Assembly: GCA_022616275.1 (NCBI GenBank)
Contig: JAKEFB010000181.1
Location: 1-64,000, forward strand
From: Chloroflexota bacterium
GTDB lineage: Bacteria; Chloroflexota; Anaerolineae; Promineifilales; Promineifilaceae
Direction of reading: 5' to 3'
Length of the DNA stretch: 64,000 bases
Shown here: positions 1-9,027 of the stretch, in pieces
Layout of the letters: every line of letters starts with the position of its first letter
Numbering within the stretch: the first letter of the stretch is position 1
Translations under genes and position numbers: made by a program
Notes under the pieces: generated by a model
Databases searched by the model: none
What the model was told of the DNA's origin: nothing
What the model saw: only the letters and a program-made list of their open reading frames with translations

Positions 1-4
1 GAAA

Positions 5-20
5 ATGGACATCCGTCCAT
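5..20. promoter_or_regulatory. Palindromic operator-like site upstream of the first aldo/keto reductase
   Basis: ATGGAC-ATCC-GTCCAT is a perfect 6-bp inverted repeat with a 4-bp spacer, 34 bp before the start codon. Palindromes of this form are typical TetR-family operators, and reductase genes are common TetR targets. No TetR gene lies in the window, so the regulator would be upstream of base 1. The palindrome is seen; the regulator family is inferred. Confidence 0.4.
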
Positions 21-54
21 TCAATTTCGAAAAATCATTCGATAGGAGAAAACA

Positions 55-1038
55 ATGGAATACGTTCGATTAGGATCAACAGGCATGAAAGTCTCACCCA
101 TCTGCCTCGGTTGCATGGGGTTTGGAGATGCGGAGCGTTGGATTCACAAATGGGTGCTCAACGAGGAAAACAGCCGGCCGATCATCAAGAAAGCCCTCGA
201 GTTGGGGATCAATTTCTTCGATACGGCCAACGTCTATTCCATTGGGGCGAGCGAAGAGATCCTCGGGCGCGCTTTGAAGGACTTCGCGAATCGGGACGAG
301 GTCGTCATCGCCACCAAGGTGCATGGCAAAATGCATGACGGACCAAATGGCTCCGGGCTGTCGCGCAAGGCGATCCTGAGCGAGATCGACAAAAGCCTGA
401 AGCGGCTTGGGACGGATTACGTGGACCTCTACCAGATCCATCGCTGGGATTACGAAACCCCAATTGAGGAGACGATGGAAGCGTTGCATGATGTGGTGAA
501 GGCTGGCAAGGCCCGCTACATCGGTGCCTCCGCCATGTTTGCCTGGCAGTTCCAGAAGGCGCTGCACGTCGCCGAGAAGCATGGGTGGACCCGCTTCGTC
601 TCGATGCAGGATCACCTGAACCTCATCTACCGCGAAGAGGAGCGGGAGATGCTGCCGCTCTGCCGGGAGGAGAAGATCGGGGTGATCCCGTATAGTCCAC
701 TCGCATCGGGAAGATTGACGCGTGACTGGTCGTCGGAAAGCACGCTTCGTTCCGAAACCGATCAAATCGCGAAAAGCAAATACGATGCGACGGCCGAAAC
801 CGATCGACAGATTGTGGAGCGGGCCGCGGAAATCGCTCAAAAGCATCGGGTTCCGCGCGTTCATATCGCGCTTGCCTGGCTGTTACAGAAGGAGCCAGTG
901 ACGGCACCTATCATCGGGGCAACGAAGATCACACATTTGGAAGATGCCATTGGTGCGCTGTCTGTTAAACTGACCCAGGGAGAGGTCGCATACCTGGAAG
1001 AGCCGTATGTGCCGCATCGCATCGTCGGCCATCAGTAA
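55..1038 (+). CDS. Aldo/keto reductase (copy 1)
   Basis: A 327-residue NADP-dependent aldo/keto reductase of the (beta/alpha)8-barrel superfamily, presumably reducing small carbonyl compounds in the cytoplasm; the substrate cannot be told from sequence. The classical catalytic tetrad is visible as Asp56, Tyr61 (in DTANVYS), Lys88 (in VIATKV) and His129 (in LYQIHRWD). The C-terminal IIGATK motif belongs to the cofactor-binding end. The start is supported by AGGAG about 6 nt upstream. It is closely similar along its length to the reductase at 1306-2283, so the pair arose by tandem duplication. Compared with that copy, the region after residue 215 is slightly different in length and sequence, suggesting altered substrate specificity. 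A palindromic operator-like site lies just upstream. Confidence 0.93.
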   Translation: MEYVRLGSTGMKVSPICLGCMGFGDAERWIHKWVLNEENSRPIIKKALELGINFFDTANVYSIGASEEILGRALKDFANRDEVVIATKVHGKMHDGPNGSGLSRKAILSEIDKSLKRLGTDYVDLYQIHRWDYETPIEETMEALHDVVKAGKARYIGASAMFAWQFQKALHVAEKHGWTRFVSMQDHLNLIYREEEREMLPLCREEKIGVIPYSPLASGRLTRDWSSESTLRSETDQIAKSKYDATAETDRQIVERAAEIAQKHRVPRVHIALAWLLQKEPVTAPIIGATKITHLEDAIGALSVKLTQGEVAYLEEPYVPHRIVGHQ

Positions 1039-1052
1039 ATAGCCACTGAACC

Positions 1053-1205
1053 TTCGAGGACGCCGACCCCGACGTCAATAACCAGATCGACGCCGCCTAT
1101 CGTACAAAATACCGCCGCTACGCCGCAAACATCATCAGCCACATCGTCAGCCCTGAGGCACGTTCCGCGACAATCAAACTTGTGCCGCGCTCGACAGGCT
1201 CTTAG
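1053..1205 (+). pseudogene. Remnant of a DUF2255-family gene (C-terminal end only)
   Basis: In one frame the spacer between the two reductases reads FEDADPDVNNQIDAAYRTKY and continues through RRYAANIISH to a KLVPR ending before TAG. This strongly resembles the C-terminal half of DUF2255 proteins (Asp-Ala-Ala-Tyr-x-x-Lys-Tyr followed by an LRLVPR-type ending). A TGA lies directly upstream in frame and there is no start codon, so the first half of the gene is missing. I read it as a relic of an older gene order in which DUF2255 followed a reductase. The family match is from memory of the motif. Confidence 0.6.
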
Positions 1206-1305
1206 TTCAACAACCATTTCGTTCTTGAGAACCCAGACATACAACGCTCCGCCATCGGATTGGGTTGAGTGTCAATGTCCAGAAATCGTATGAGAGGAGA
1301 AACCA

Positions 1306-2283
1306 ATGGAGTACGTTCGATTTGGATCAACCGGTCTTAAAGTATCACGCATTTGCCTGGGCTGCATGAGCTATGGGGGATCGACCGAGCGCTGGCCGTG
1401 GGCGCTCGATGAAGAGCAAAGCCGGCCGTTTATCAAGCGCGCGCTGGAATTGGGCATCAATTTCTTTGACACCGCCAATGTCTACTCCAATGGGGCGAGC
1501 GAAGAGATTGTTGGCAAAGCCCTGCGTGATTTTGCCTCCCGGGACGAGGTGGTGATTGCTACCAAGGTGTATTTTGAGATGGGGCCAGGCCCCAACGACC
1601 GCGGTCTCTCCCGAAAACATATCCTCAGTTCGATCGACGCCAGTCTCAAGCGCCTGGGAACGGATTACGTCGATCTGTACCAGATCCACCGCTGGGACTA
1701 CGACAGCCCGATTGAAGAAACGCTGGAAGCCCTGAATGACGTCGTCCGGGCCGGCAAAGCCCGCTACATCGGCGCGTCTGCGATGTATGCCTGGCAGTTT
1801 GCCAAGGCCCTTTACACCTCGGATCTGCATGGCTGGACGCGTTTCGTTTCCATGCAGCCGCATTACAACCTGATCTACCGGGAAGAGGAGCGGGAAATGC
1901 TTCCCCTCTGCCAGGATCAGAAGATCGCCGTGATCCCATATTCACCGGTGGCCAAAGGGCTGCTGACCCGCAAACCGTCGAAAGAACGGAATGAAACGCT
2001 GCGCGCTCAGACCGATGCCGTCGGCAAACGTTTGTACTCGGAGGAAGATTTGAATATTGCGCAGCGAGTATATGATCTGGCTGAAGCCCGCGGACTTCCT
2101 ATGGCGCAGGTCGCTTTAGCCTGGATGCTCTCCAAACCGGTTGTCACCGCTCCGATTATCGGCGCGACCAAGCCTCATCATCTGGATGATGCTGTCGCAG
2201 CTATCTCCGTCCAGCTTACCCCGGATGAAATTCGCCATTTGGAAGAAGCCTATCAGCCGCATCCCGTGCTCGGTTATTCGTAA
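1306..2283 (+). CDS. Aldo/keto reductase (copy 2)
   Basis: A 325-residue aldo/keto reductase and clear tandem paralogue of the upstream gene. The tetrad is Asp55, Tyr60, Lys87 and His128, and the C-terminal IIGATK cofactor segment is intact. GAGAGGAG lies 6-7 nt before the ATG. The 267-nt spacer to copy 1 contains only a DUF2255 remnant and this gene's leader. Downstream, the MFS exporter starts 43 nt after the stop with its own ribosome-binding site, so the two may be co-transcribed; an export pump plus carbonyl reductases would suit a detoxification unit. The physiological substrate is unknown. Confidence 0.93.
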   Translation: MEYVRFGSTGLKVSRICLGCMSYGGSTERWPWALDEEQSRPFIKRALELGINFFDTANVYSNGASEEIVGKALRDFASRDEVVIATKVYFEMGPGPNDRGLSRKHILSSIDASLKRLGTDYVDLYQIHRWDYDSPIEETLEALNDVVRAGKARYIGASAMYAWQFAKALYTSDLHGWTRFVSMQPHYNLIYREEEREMLPLCQDQKIAVIPYSPVAKGLLTRKPSKERNETLRAQTDAVGKRLYSEEDLNIAQRVYDLAEARGLPMAQVALAWMLSKPVVTAPIIGATKPHHLDDAVAAISVQLTPDEIRHLEEAYQPHPVLGYS

Positions 2284-2326
2284 TTTGCCACACCGAGCGG
2301 CGCTCTTTAGGACAGGAGTTCAGAAA

Positions 2327-4027
2327 ATGCAGAAACCCCAATCCTCGAATGCCCCGGTCAGGGGAAGCGAAGCCGGCCGTCCCGAGCCCGGCGCTTCTTC
2401 CTGGAGTCCGCTCCAACGGGCGGTCTTTCGCTCGCTTTGGATCGCCTCGGTCGCATCCAACATCGGCACCTGGATGCAGAGCGTCGGCGCGGCCTGGCTG
2501 ATGACCTCGCTCACGCCTTCTCCGCTTCTGGTCGCACTCATGCAGACGGCCACCAGCCTGCCTATATTACTCGTCGGCCTCCCCGTAGGGGCGCTTGCCG
2601 ACGTCGTCGACCGGCGTAAGCTGTTGCTCGTTACCGAGGCATGGATGCTCCTCGTCGCGCTCGTCTTGGGCTTACTTACCCTGGCGGGACTTATGTCGGC
2701 CTGGACTCTGCTTGCGCTGACCTTCCTCCTGGGACTGGGGATCGCCTTCGACGGCCCGGCCTGGCAGGCCATCGTCCCCGACCTCGTCGAACACCAGGAG
2801 CTACCGGCCGCGGTTGCTCTGAACGCCACGGGGTTCAATGTAGCCCGGGCCATCGGGCCGGCCCTCGGTGGCCTCGTGGTAGCCGCCGCGGGTCCGGCAG
2901 CCGTCTTCCTGCTGAACGCCGTATCCTTCCTCGTCGTGTTGGTGGCGATCTACCGCTGGCGGCGCGCCCGGGTCCCGAGCAATGCCCCGCCCGAAGATAT
3001 GCTCGGGGCCACCGCCGCGGGGATGCGCTACGTGCGCCATGCCCCCGCATTGCAGGCCGTTCTCGTGCGCATCGGCGTCTTCACCCTCGGCGCCAGCGCC
3101 TTGTGGGCCTTGCTGCCTGTCGTGGCGAGGCACGAGCTGGGCCTTGATGCGACCGGTTATGGGATTATCCTGGGCAGCCTTGGTTTTGGCGCCGTGGGTA
3201 GTGTTCTGCTCCTGCCTCGCCTGAGGCGCTCACTGCCGGTTGACCGGTTGACCGCTGCGGCTATACTCGTTTTCGCCGGGGCCACGCTTGCCCTCGCCTA
3301 CCTTCGCTTCGTGCCGCTGCTGGTGGTATGCATGCTGGCCGGTGGGATGGCCTGGCTGGCAATGATGTCCAGCCTGACCGTTGCCGCGCAGACAGCATCC
3401 CCGGCCTGGGTGCGAGCGCGAGCCCTGGGCATCTACCTGCTCGTTTTCCAGGGCCTGCTGGCTGCGGGCAGCTTCGCTTGGGGCGCGCTGGCCGAACAAT
3501 TTGGCAATGGAAGCGCCCTTTCCTTTGCCGCGTTGGTACTGGTCTGCGGGCTGGCGGCGACCTGGCGCTGGCCGTTGCACATGGTCCAGGGCCTCGACCT
3601 GACTCCCTCCCTGCATTGGCCTGATCCCAAGCTAGTGATAACCCCTGACCCCGCGGACGGGCCAGTGCTCATAACGGTCGAGTACCGGGTGCCCGCCGAG
3701 CATACGAGCGATTTCATCCAGGCGATGGATGCGATGCGCAGCTTCCGCCGCAAGGACGGGGCTGTACGCTGGGGCCTCTTTCGCGACCTGGCCGATCCCG
3801 ACCGCTACCTGGAAACCTTCCTCGTCCCCTCGTGGGCCGAGCACATGCGCCAGCATGCCCGTGTAACCGTGGAGGATCAGGCTACCGAAGCCCGCGCCTT
3901 CGCATTCCAGCAGCCGGGTGTCGAGCCGGTCGCCGCTCACCTCATTGACGCCCGCGCCTTCGGAGGCCGGACACTCGCGGAGCCTCCTCACGCTGAGCTA
4001 CCCATAGATACTCAGCTTCGCCTATAG
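2327..4027 (+). CDS. MFS exporter of the MFS_3/EntS type with C-terminal ABM-like domain
   Basis: A 566-residue major facilitator superfamily exporter in the inner membrane. About twelve hydrophobic segments occupy residues 20-410, starting with the typical FRSLWIASVASNIGTWMQSV opening of this subfamily and including the VDRRKLLL loop. Residues about 440-540 form a soluble domain (ITVEYRVPAEHTSDF; RWGLFRDLADPDRYLETFLV) resembling the dimeric alpha/beta-barrel (antibiotic biosynthesis monooxygenase-like) tail common in MFS_3 proteins. I chose the ATG at 2327, preceded by AGGAG at a 7-8 nt distance. A longer frame starting at 2141 would overlap copy 2 of the reductase and has no signal-like sequence. 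Substrate unknown; drug, siderophore or toxic-metabolite export are all possible. Confidence 0.88.
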   Translation: MQKPQSSNAPVRGSEAGRPEPGASSWSPLQRAVFRSLWIASVASNIGTWMQSVGAAWLMTSLTPSPLLVALMQTATSLPILLVGLPVGALADVVDRRKLLLVTEAWMLLVALVLGLLTLAGLMSAWTLLALTFLLGLGIAFDGPAWQAIVPDLVEHQELPAAVALNATGFNVARAIGPALGGLVVAAAGPAAVFLLNAVSFLVVLVAIYRWRRARVPSNAPPEDMLGATAAGMRYVRHAPALQAVLVRIGVFTLGASALWALLPVVARHELGLDATGYGIILGSLGFGAVGSVLLLPRLRRSLPVDRLTAAAILVFAGATLALAYLRFVPLLVVCMLAGGMAWLAMMSSLTVAAQTASPAWVRARALGIYLLVFQGLLAAGSFAWGALAEQFGNGSALSFAALVLVCGLAATWRWPLHMVQGLDLTPSLHWPDPKLVITPDPADGPVLITVEYRVPAEHTSDFIQAMDAMRSFRRKDGAVRWGLFRDLADPDRYLETFLVPSWAEHMRQHARVTVEDQATEARAFAFQQPGVEPVAAHLIDARAFGGRTLAEPPHAELPIDTQLRL

Positions 4028-4097
4028 GGCCTTGGATAGATTGTCGTCAACTTGCGCTTGCAAGGGTGTACAGTGGCTGGGCCGCTTAAAGGAAAAG

Positions 4098-6488
4098 CTA
4101 GGCGTAGAACAACGCGTCCTTTCCAAGCAACTGATGGATCTCTATCACAGGCATAGCCTGCCAGCGTTCGCCGGCCGGATGTTTCTTGCTGGTATTCCCG
4201 GAGTGAATGAGGGCGACGTAAAACGTAACTTCGGGCAGAGCATATATCTTCTTTACGGCCTTGCTCCAGACAAAACGGGTATCCTCGCCTACGTTCACTT
4301 CAGGAAAGGGACTGCGCTGCCACGTGCTTTTGGTGTAACAGAGGGTATTTCCGGCCACCCAGGGTTTTCCTCCTTCTGGGTACACGTATTGCCAGGCTTG
4401 CCCGGCTCGAGGGTCATAGTAAAACACCCGCGCCAGGCCACAAATATCTACCCCCTCTTTGAGCAACGTCGTTACCTGGTAATCCAGACGCCAGGAAGCC
4501 ATCCAGTCGTCGTCATCCCAGTGGACAATAATCTCGCCCCGGGCCTCTTGGCAAGCCAGGTTCCGCTTCGCGCCAACTGTGTGCTTTCCTGTAAGTCGCC
4601 AATAGCGGATGCGGGGGTCGGCCGGTATCAAGTCGGCGGCCGGCGCCGGGCCGTCGTCCACAATAATTAGCTCGCGGTTGGCGTAGCTCTGGCCTAAGAA
4701 ATAGTGAATGGCCTGGGGGACTAAGGCGCGGCGATTGGCGGTAGGCATAATGCAACTCACCAGGGGTTGGTCGCCGGACGCGCCGGCCGGCAGAGCAGCC
4801 GGCCACCCCTTCTGTGCGGTTGAGCGAGCTGCGTAAAAGGCCCGGTCTTCCGGCGGCAACATTGGCTCGCCAATTCGCTGCCAGCCGCGGGCGTCCAGGT
4901 AGCGGCCGCAAACGAAAGACCAGCTATTCTGGCCGTGGCGCAGGTAGAAGTAAAGGTTGTCGTTCGGCAGGCGGTGCAGGCGCGCCCCCAGCCGCACCGC
5001 CTGGCGCAAAAAGACGGCGTCTTCGGCCAGGGAACGATCCGGGTAGCGGGCCAGCTCTTGCCAGACGCGCCAGCGATAGACCAGCGTGCCGCCATGCACG
5101 TCCTCGACGAACAACCGCCGGTGTAACTGGGACGTACAAGACCAGAAAGTCCACTGGTCCAGGTCAAAAAAGAGAGTCCCGGTCAGGCCACAAATATCGG
5201 CCGCCCCGGCCAGCAAGGGGGCTACCTGGGCGCTCAAGCGATTGGGGGCGTACCAGTCATCGTCATCCCACTGGGCAATTATCTCTCCCCGGGCTTCCTC
5301 ACAGGCCCTGTTGCGCTTGGCGCCGATACTCTGGCCGGGCGCCACCTTCACCAGGCGAATGCGGGAGTCGGCCGGCAACTGGTCGTCCCAGGCGTCGCGG
5401 CTGTCGTCTACGATAATTAGCTCGCGGGCCGGGTAATCCTGCCTCAGGAAGTAGCGGACCGCTTGCAGGGCAAAGTCCGGCCGGTCGCGGGTGGGCATGA
5501 TGCAACTCACCAGGGGCGCGGCCGCGATGCTCACGAGCGGGGGGGCAAGGTATTCATGCGCTCGGAAGCGGGGGGGCGGCGCATCCATGCGCTCGGAAGC
5601 GGAGGGACGAGGTGGCTCACTGGCCTTGCCGGGTGTTATTGAAACCGAAGCGGCCGGCAGTGGCCGGGTTATCTGGATCAATTGCGGCGGCGCGAAATGT
5701 TCGCAGGCGTCGCCCCGGCAATGCGCTTCGTAAGTCGCCCGCTGGCCACGCAGCCGGAGGGCGCAAAAGCGGTCCTGGTAAAGCTGCTTATTGGTCTCAA
5801 AGAGCCGGACTTCCTGCTGCCGGCGGCGGGCCGTGAACGGCGGCCGGTAGACGTAAGCGCCGCAAGCCCACACGCCCCGGAACCCGGCCCGGGCAGCGCG
5901 GATGTTGTAATCCATTTCCCAGCACGGTCCCAGGCCATACCCTTCGTCGGCTCTGCCAATAGCCTCAATCACCTCGCGCTTAACGGCATAGCAGAAGTCG
6001 GCCAGGCTGTAGAGCGGTTCTAGGGTTCGATATTGTGTACCAAACCGCTGAGCAGCCTCTTGCCCGGTACGCGCAATCTCAGTCACTGTTCCTCCGGCAT
6101 TCGGGAAAACGCCCTGCTCGTTCCAGGCCCGATTCGTCGAAGGACCGGCCAGGCCATTTTTCGAATCCGCGTCGAGCGCCGCCAGCAACCGATCAAGCCA
6201 GTAGGGGGCGACACATACCCCGCTTTCGAGTAGCACGACTATCGTAGCGTCACTATTGGCGGCCAATCGGTTGAAACAGGCCGGGGGTCCCAGCGGTTCT
6301 TCGGTAGCAAACTGGAGAATGTCACCTAAGCCTCGCAACGCCTGCTTCATCCCTGGACCGGGACCATCAGGGAGGAGGATCAACTGCACGGTGGGGGCAG
6401 TATTCCGGCGCACACTTTCCAGAGTAGCCTGTAACTGCTCCGGTTGCTCGTGAACATGAATGCCGATACAAATCTGCCTGGTAGACAT
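4098..6488 (-). CDS. Triple-domain family 2 glycosyltransferase
   Basis: A 796-residue protein with three GT-A/GT2-like domains. Domain 1 (about 5-240) begins ICIGIHVHEQPEQLQATLES. Domains 2 (about 325-555) and 3 (about 575-796) both begin PLVSCIMPT and share IIVDD, IGAKRN/VGAKRN and the metal-binding DDDDW motif at 408-411 and 658-661. The offset is exactly 250 residues, so they are an internal duplication. Residues 275-320 are a Pro/Ser-rich linker. Such enzymes transfer sugars from nucleotide-sugar donors in the cytoplasm. It is the last gene of the injection-system gene string, 16 nt after the FkbM fusion gene, which makes glycosylation of an injection-system component a plausible job. 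Domain 1 lacks an obvious DxD and may be non-catalytic. Confidence 0.85.
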   Translation of the reverse strand: MSTRQICIGIHVHEQPEQLQATLESVRRNTAPTVQLILLPDGPGPGMKQALRGLGDILQFATEEPLGPPACFNRLAANSDATIVVLLESGVCVAPYWLDRLLAALDADSKNGLAGPSTNRAWNEQGVFPNAGGTVTEIARTGQEAAQRFGTQYRTLEPLYSLADFCYAVKREVIEAIGRADEGYGLGPCWEMDYNIRAARAGFRGVWACGAYVYRPPFTARRRQQEVRLFETNKQLYQDRFCALRLRGQRATYEAHCRGDACEHFAPPQLIQITRPLPAASVSITPGKASEPPRPSASERMDAPPPRFRAHEYLAPPLVSIAAAPLVSCIMPTRDRPDFALQAVRYFLRQDYPARELIIVDDSRDAWDDQLPADSRIRLVKVAPGQSIGAKRNRACEEARGEIIAQWDDDDWYAPNRLSAQVAPLLAGAADICGLTGTLFFDLDQWTFWSCTSQLHRRLFVEDVHGGTLVYRWRVWQELARYPDRSLAEDAVFLRQAVRLGARLHRLPNDNLYFYLRHGQNSWSFVCGRYLDARGWQRIGEPMLPPEDRAFYAARSTAQKGWPAALPAGASGDQPLVSCIMPTANRRALVPQAIHYFLGQSYANRELIIVDDGPAPAADLIPADPRIRYWRLTGKHTVGAKRNLACQEARGEIIVHWDDDDWMASWRLDYQVTTLLKEGVDICGLARVFYYDPRAGQAWQYVYPEGGKPWVAGNTLCYTKSTWQRSPFPEVNVGEDTRFVWSKAVKKIYALPEVTFYVALIHSGNTSKKHPAGERWQAMPVIEIHQLLGKDALFYA

Positions 6489-6504
6489 CTTCTTCTCTCT
6501 GTGG

Positions 6505-7848
6505 TTAAGCGGTTATCTGCAGATCCATATTCTCGAGAAGCACATCGTCCGGCCAAAGTTCGAGGACGCGGAAATTGGGCAGCATTTCCATAATTTCCTT
6601 CAGCGTCGCCTGTTCCTCATATAATTCGTCATCAGAGTATTCGGTATAGAGATAGCGCGTATGGGCCAACGTCCGCCGGCCGCCACGAATCATCTCCCCC
6701 TCGGCTCCCTGAATGTCGGCCCAAATAAAGTCTATCACATCGAGGCCATGCTGTTGGTAAAAGGTGTCGAGCGCGACCAACCTAACCTGGGCAGTACCAC
6801 CAAAAGTAACCGGAAAACGGTGCAGGTGATTCTTGGGCTGCTTTATCGAAGAGGAGTGAGTCCATTCCTGGCCCCACCCCTGCTGGCTCAAGATTAAGGA
6901 GCCGAGACCATCGCGTTCGGCCACGGCCGCCCGGTGGAGGACGACGTTGGGCCTGGGCGACTGATGGTTGCGTGGATCGGGTTCAAAGGCATGAATAGTC
7001 ACGTCCGGGATTTGGGCCAGCCAGGCTGTATCGGTGCCTTCATGGGCGCCGAGTTCAAGAAACGTTTTGGCCCCAGGATAGCGGAACGTCTGTTGAACCC
7101 ATTCCTTTATCTGTAACGGCCGCTGCGGTACTGACAACTTCTTTTGGTCAAAGTTTTGCCTCACACGTACGGACATCGTTACACAAGCCTTGAAAGATTG
7201 GTCGCCACCTGGCTGACCGGTGATGCGGGCAAACTCGAGCGCGCAGCGATGCCAGTTCTCCCACGACCAACGGGATGGATGGTTGCGATGGAAGGCCGCC
7301 GGGAACTCAACGGCATAGATGGGGCGGTTGCGAGAGGCGAAGGTGTGGGGGAGCCAATAGTCCCAAAATGGTTGCCCCATGCTCAAGAAGGAAGCCGGAA
7401 ATTGAGCGACGTCCCGGCCGTGGCAAAGAAAGGCGTCTATGCCATAGGGTTCACGATCCGGAGCGGTGACGTTGCCGTTGTGATTGTAACGAATAAAGTA
7501 GCAAAGCCCGCCATCGGCTAACCAGCGGATACGCTTGATCTCCCACTCTGCCATCTGCAGGTAGATGTCGGAGTTAATAAGGAGTACCGGCACATCTTCT
7601 TGAGCGGCCCAATCTAGCATCGCTTTGATAGGGGCATAATGCCTGCCAAAGACAGACACCGTCGTTTCCGTCACCGGTACAAACTCTACGTCATAGAATC
7701 TGGCAAGTCTAGCAATCTCTTCCAGATGGTTGAAGACGCGTACCTGTAACCCGGCCGTACGCCAGGAGTTGATGCACTCCCGTGTCCGTGAAAAGTTCTC
7801 CCGTGGTGGGGGCAGGGAGGTAACAGCGAAAATAACCTCTCGGGTCAT
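6505..7848 (-). CDS. Glycosyltransferase-like domain fused to FkbM-family methyltransferase
   Basis: About 447 residues if started at the ATG at 7848 (MTREVIFAVTSLPPP), which has AAAGAG just upstream. A TTG at 7914 would add 22 residues but lacks a binding site. The N-terminal half (about 1-230) has an LLINSDIYLQ motif and a DAFLCHG segment resembling GT-A-like domains with an N-x-D metal site. The C-terminal half (about 265-430) is an FkbM-type SAM-dependent methyltransferase: FLELGAHEGTDT is the SAM-binding loop, followed by IHAFEPDP and the family motif FIWADIQGAEGEMIRGG. FkbM enzymes commonly O-methylate sugars or hydroxyls. The fusion suggests synthesis and methyl-capping of a glycan. 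It sits between two other transferase genes at the end of the injection-system cluster. Confidence 0.78.
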   Translation of the reverse strand: MTREVIFAVTSLPPPRENFSRTRECINSWRTAGLQVRVFNHLEEIARLARFYDVEFVPVTETTVSVFGRHYAPIKAMLDWAAQEDVPVLLINSDIYLQMAEWEIKRIRWLADGGLCYFIRYNHNGNVTAPDREPYGIDAFLCHGRDVAQFPASFLSMGQPFWDYWLPHTFASRNRPIYAVEFPAAFHRNHPSRWSWENWHRCALEFARITGQPGGDQSFKACVTMSVRVRQNFDQKKLSVPQRPLQIKEWVQQTFRYPGAKTFLELGAHEGTDTAWLAQIPDVTIHAFEPDPRNHQSPRPNVVLHRAAVAERDGLGSLILSQQGWGQEWTHSSSIKQPKNHLHRFPVTFGGTAQVRLVALDTFYQQHGLDVIDFIWADIQGAEGEMIRGGRRTLAHTRYLYTEYSDDELYEEQATLKEIMEMLPNFRVLELWPDDVLLENMDLQITA

Positions 7849-7929
7849 GCTCTTTAGATCAATACGGCTTTTCGGCCGGCAGTTGGAATCGCCTGTTTTC
7901 AGTTGGCCCAACAATCGTGCGGCCGGCGA

Positions 7930-9027
7930 TCATCTTTTTAGTAGAGGATCAGCGACCAGCATTACCTGGGTTGGAAGAACAAAGCACTCACCCACTTTTC
8001 CGGCCAGCGACCACACTTCGAAGCCGGTCCCGCGCCGGGTTTTAACCAACGGTAACCTTTCCCTGAAGCCTGTTTGACTGAGCCAGGCTTTCGCCGTGTA
8101 GTAGCCCGCCCAGTCATTACCGACCAGCACGTACAACTTGCCTGGAGTTATGAACTCGACCTCGATGGGAGAGACTGTGCAGGCCACTACCTGAGTGAAA
8201 GGCAACCCCATGAGTGGCTCTGGAATCAATGTGAACGGCCGCAGGTCGTTATTATGCGATGAGACGCCAACCTCAAGCCGGGCGATCGTGTAGCCCATAG
8301 TTTCACGGAAAGCGACACCGGCACATGGCGTTCTGAGGAATCCGGCCGGAACCGGCGCGGCCGGCCCTCTCAACCGCTGCTGCTCACTGTAACGCCGGAC
8401 CTGGCTTAGATGTAAATGGCAAGCCCGCAGCGAACGGCTGGGGTTGGCGAGTGCCAGCCCGGCGCGTCCGGCTTCCCACGCCAGCCGATTATCGCAGCCC
8501 AGCACGCCCAAATGAAAGTCGCAAGGAAAGTCACGGATCGGGGCCTGGAAGATCCAGGCATCCTGGCTGGACGGGTGATCGAAATGGCAAAGGGAGCCGT
8601 CTGTTTGTACATCCCAGCGTGAAAGGCAAAGCAGCTTGCCTGATAGACCGTAATCATCCAGTTGGCCCAAGGTGTGATCGAAGTATATATCCGCGTTGGC
8701 GATAATAACGCGACGCCCGGACAGTTGCATGTTGGCGTAAGTAAAAAGGTCACGATAGGTCACGCGCCGGCCGTGGGCAATCAAATGGACCTTGGCCGCG
8801 GCAAGTGACGGATAGGTGGCCAGGAACCACTCTATGCCCAATGGTTCCTCGATAAACAGGTGGATTTCGTGAAGCTGCTCGTTCGCTATGTTGCGTCGCA
8901 CACATTCCAGAAACTCGCCCTGACGGCTCACCTCTGTATCTTCGTAGAATCCTGCCAGTAAAATCATTGCTATCGGGTCAAAGCCTGCCGGCCGCTGGTT
9001 AACGGCTGTTAGGAGTTCGATGTTCAT
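7930..9027 (-). CDS. Probable glycosyltransferase-like protein
   Basis: A 365-residue protein of no family I can name with certainty. Residues 15-120 read like a GT-A fold: AMILLAGFYEDTE near the N-terminus and RRVIIANADIYFDHTLGQLD with an N-x-D-I-Y element that also occurs in the neighbouring fusion protein. DAWIFQAPIRDFPCDFHLGV and a GCDN segment follow in the same order as in that neighbour, so both share a fold. Its ATG overlaps the stop of the LRR gene by 4 nt (ATGA), which points to translational coupling. The likely role is sugar transfer in the same pathway as the two following genes. Confidence 0.55.
   Translation of the reverse strand: MNIELLTAVNQRPAGFDPIAMILLAGFYEDTEVSRQGEFLECVRRNIANEQLHEIHLFIEEPLGIEWFLATYPSLAAAKVHLIAHGRRVTYRDLFTYANMQLSGRRVIIANADIYFDHTLGQLDDYGLSGKLLCLSRWDVQTDGSLCHFDHPSSQDAWIFQAPIRDFPCDFHLGVLGCDNRLAWEAGRAGLALANPSRSLRACHLHLSQVRRYSEQQRLRGPAAPVPAGFLRTPCAGVAFRETMGYTIARLEVGVSSHNNDLRPFTLIPEPLMGLPFTQVVACTVSPIEVEFITPGKLYVLVGNDWAGYYTAKAWLSQTGFRERLPLVKTRRGTGFEVWSLAGKVGECFVLPTQVMLVADPLLKR

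Noticed and set aside
2141-2326. N-terminal extension of the MFS exporter
   Set aside because: Overlaps the reductase gene by 143 nt; the ATG at 2327 has a good binding site and begins the family's usual N-terminus.
4032-4670. A plus-strand frame of 212 residues after the MFS gene
   Set aside because: Antisense to the conserved GT2 domain 3 of the minus-strand glycosyltransferase.
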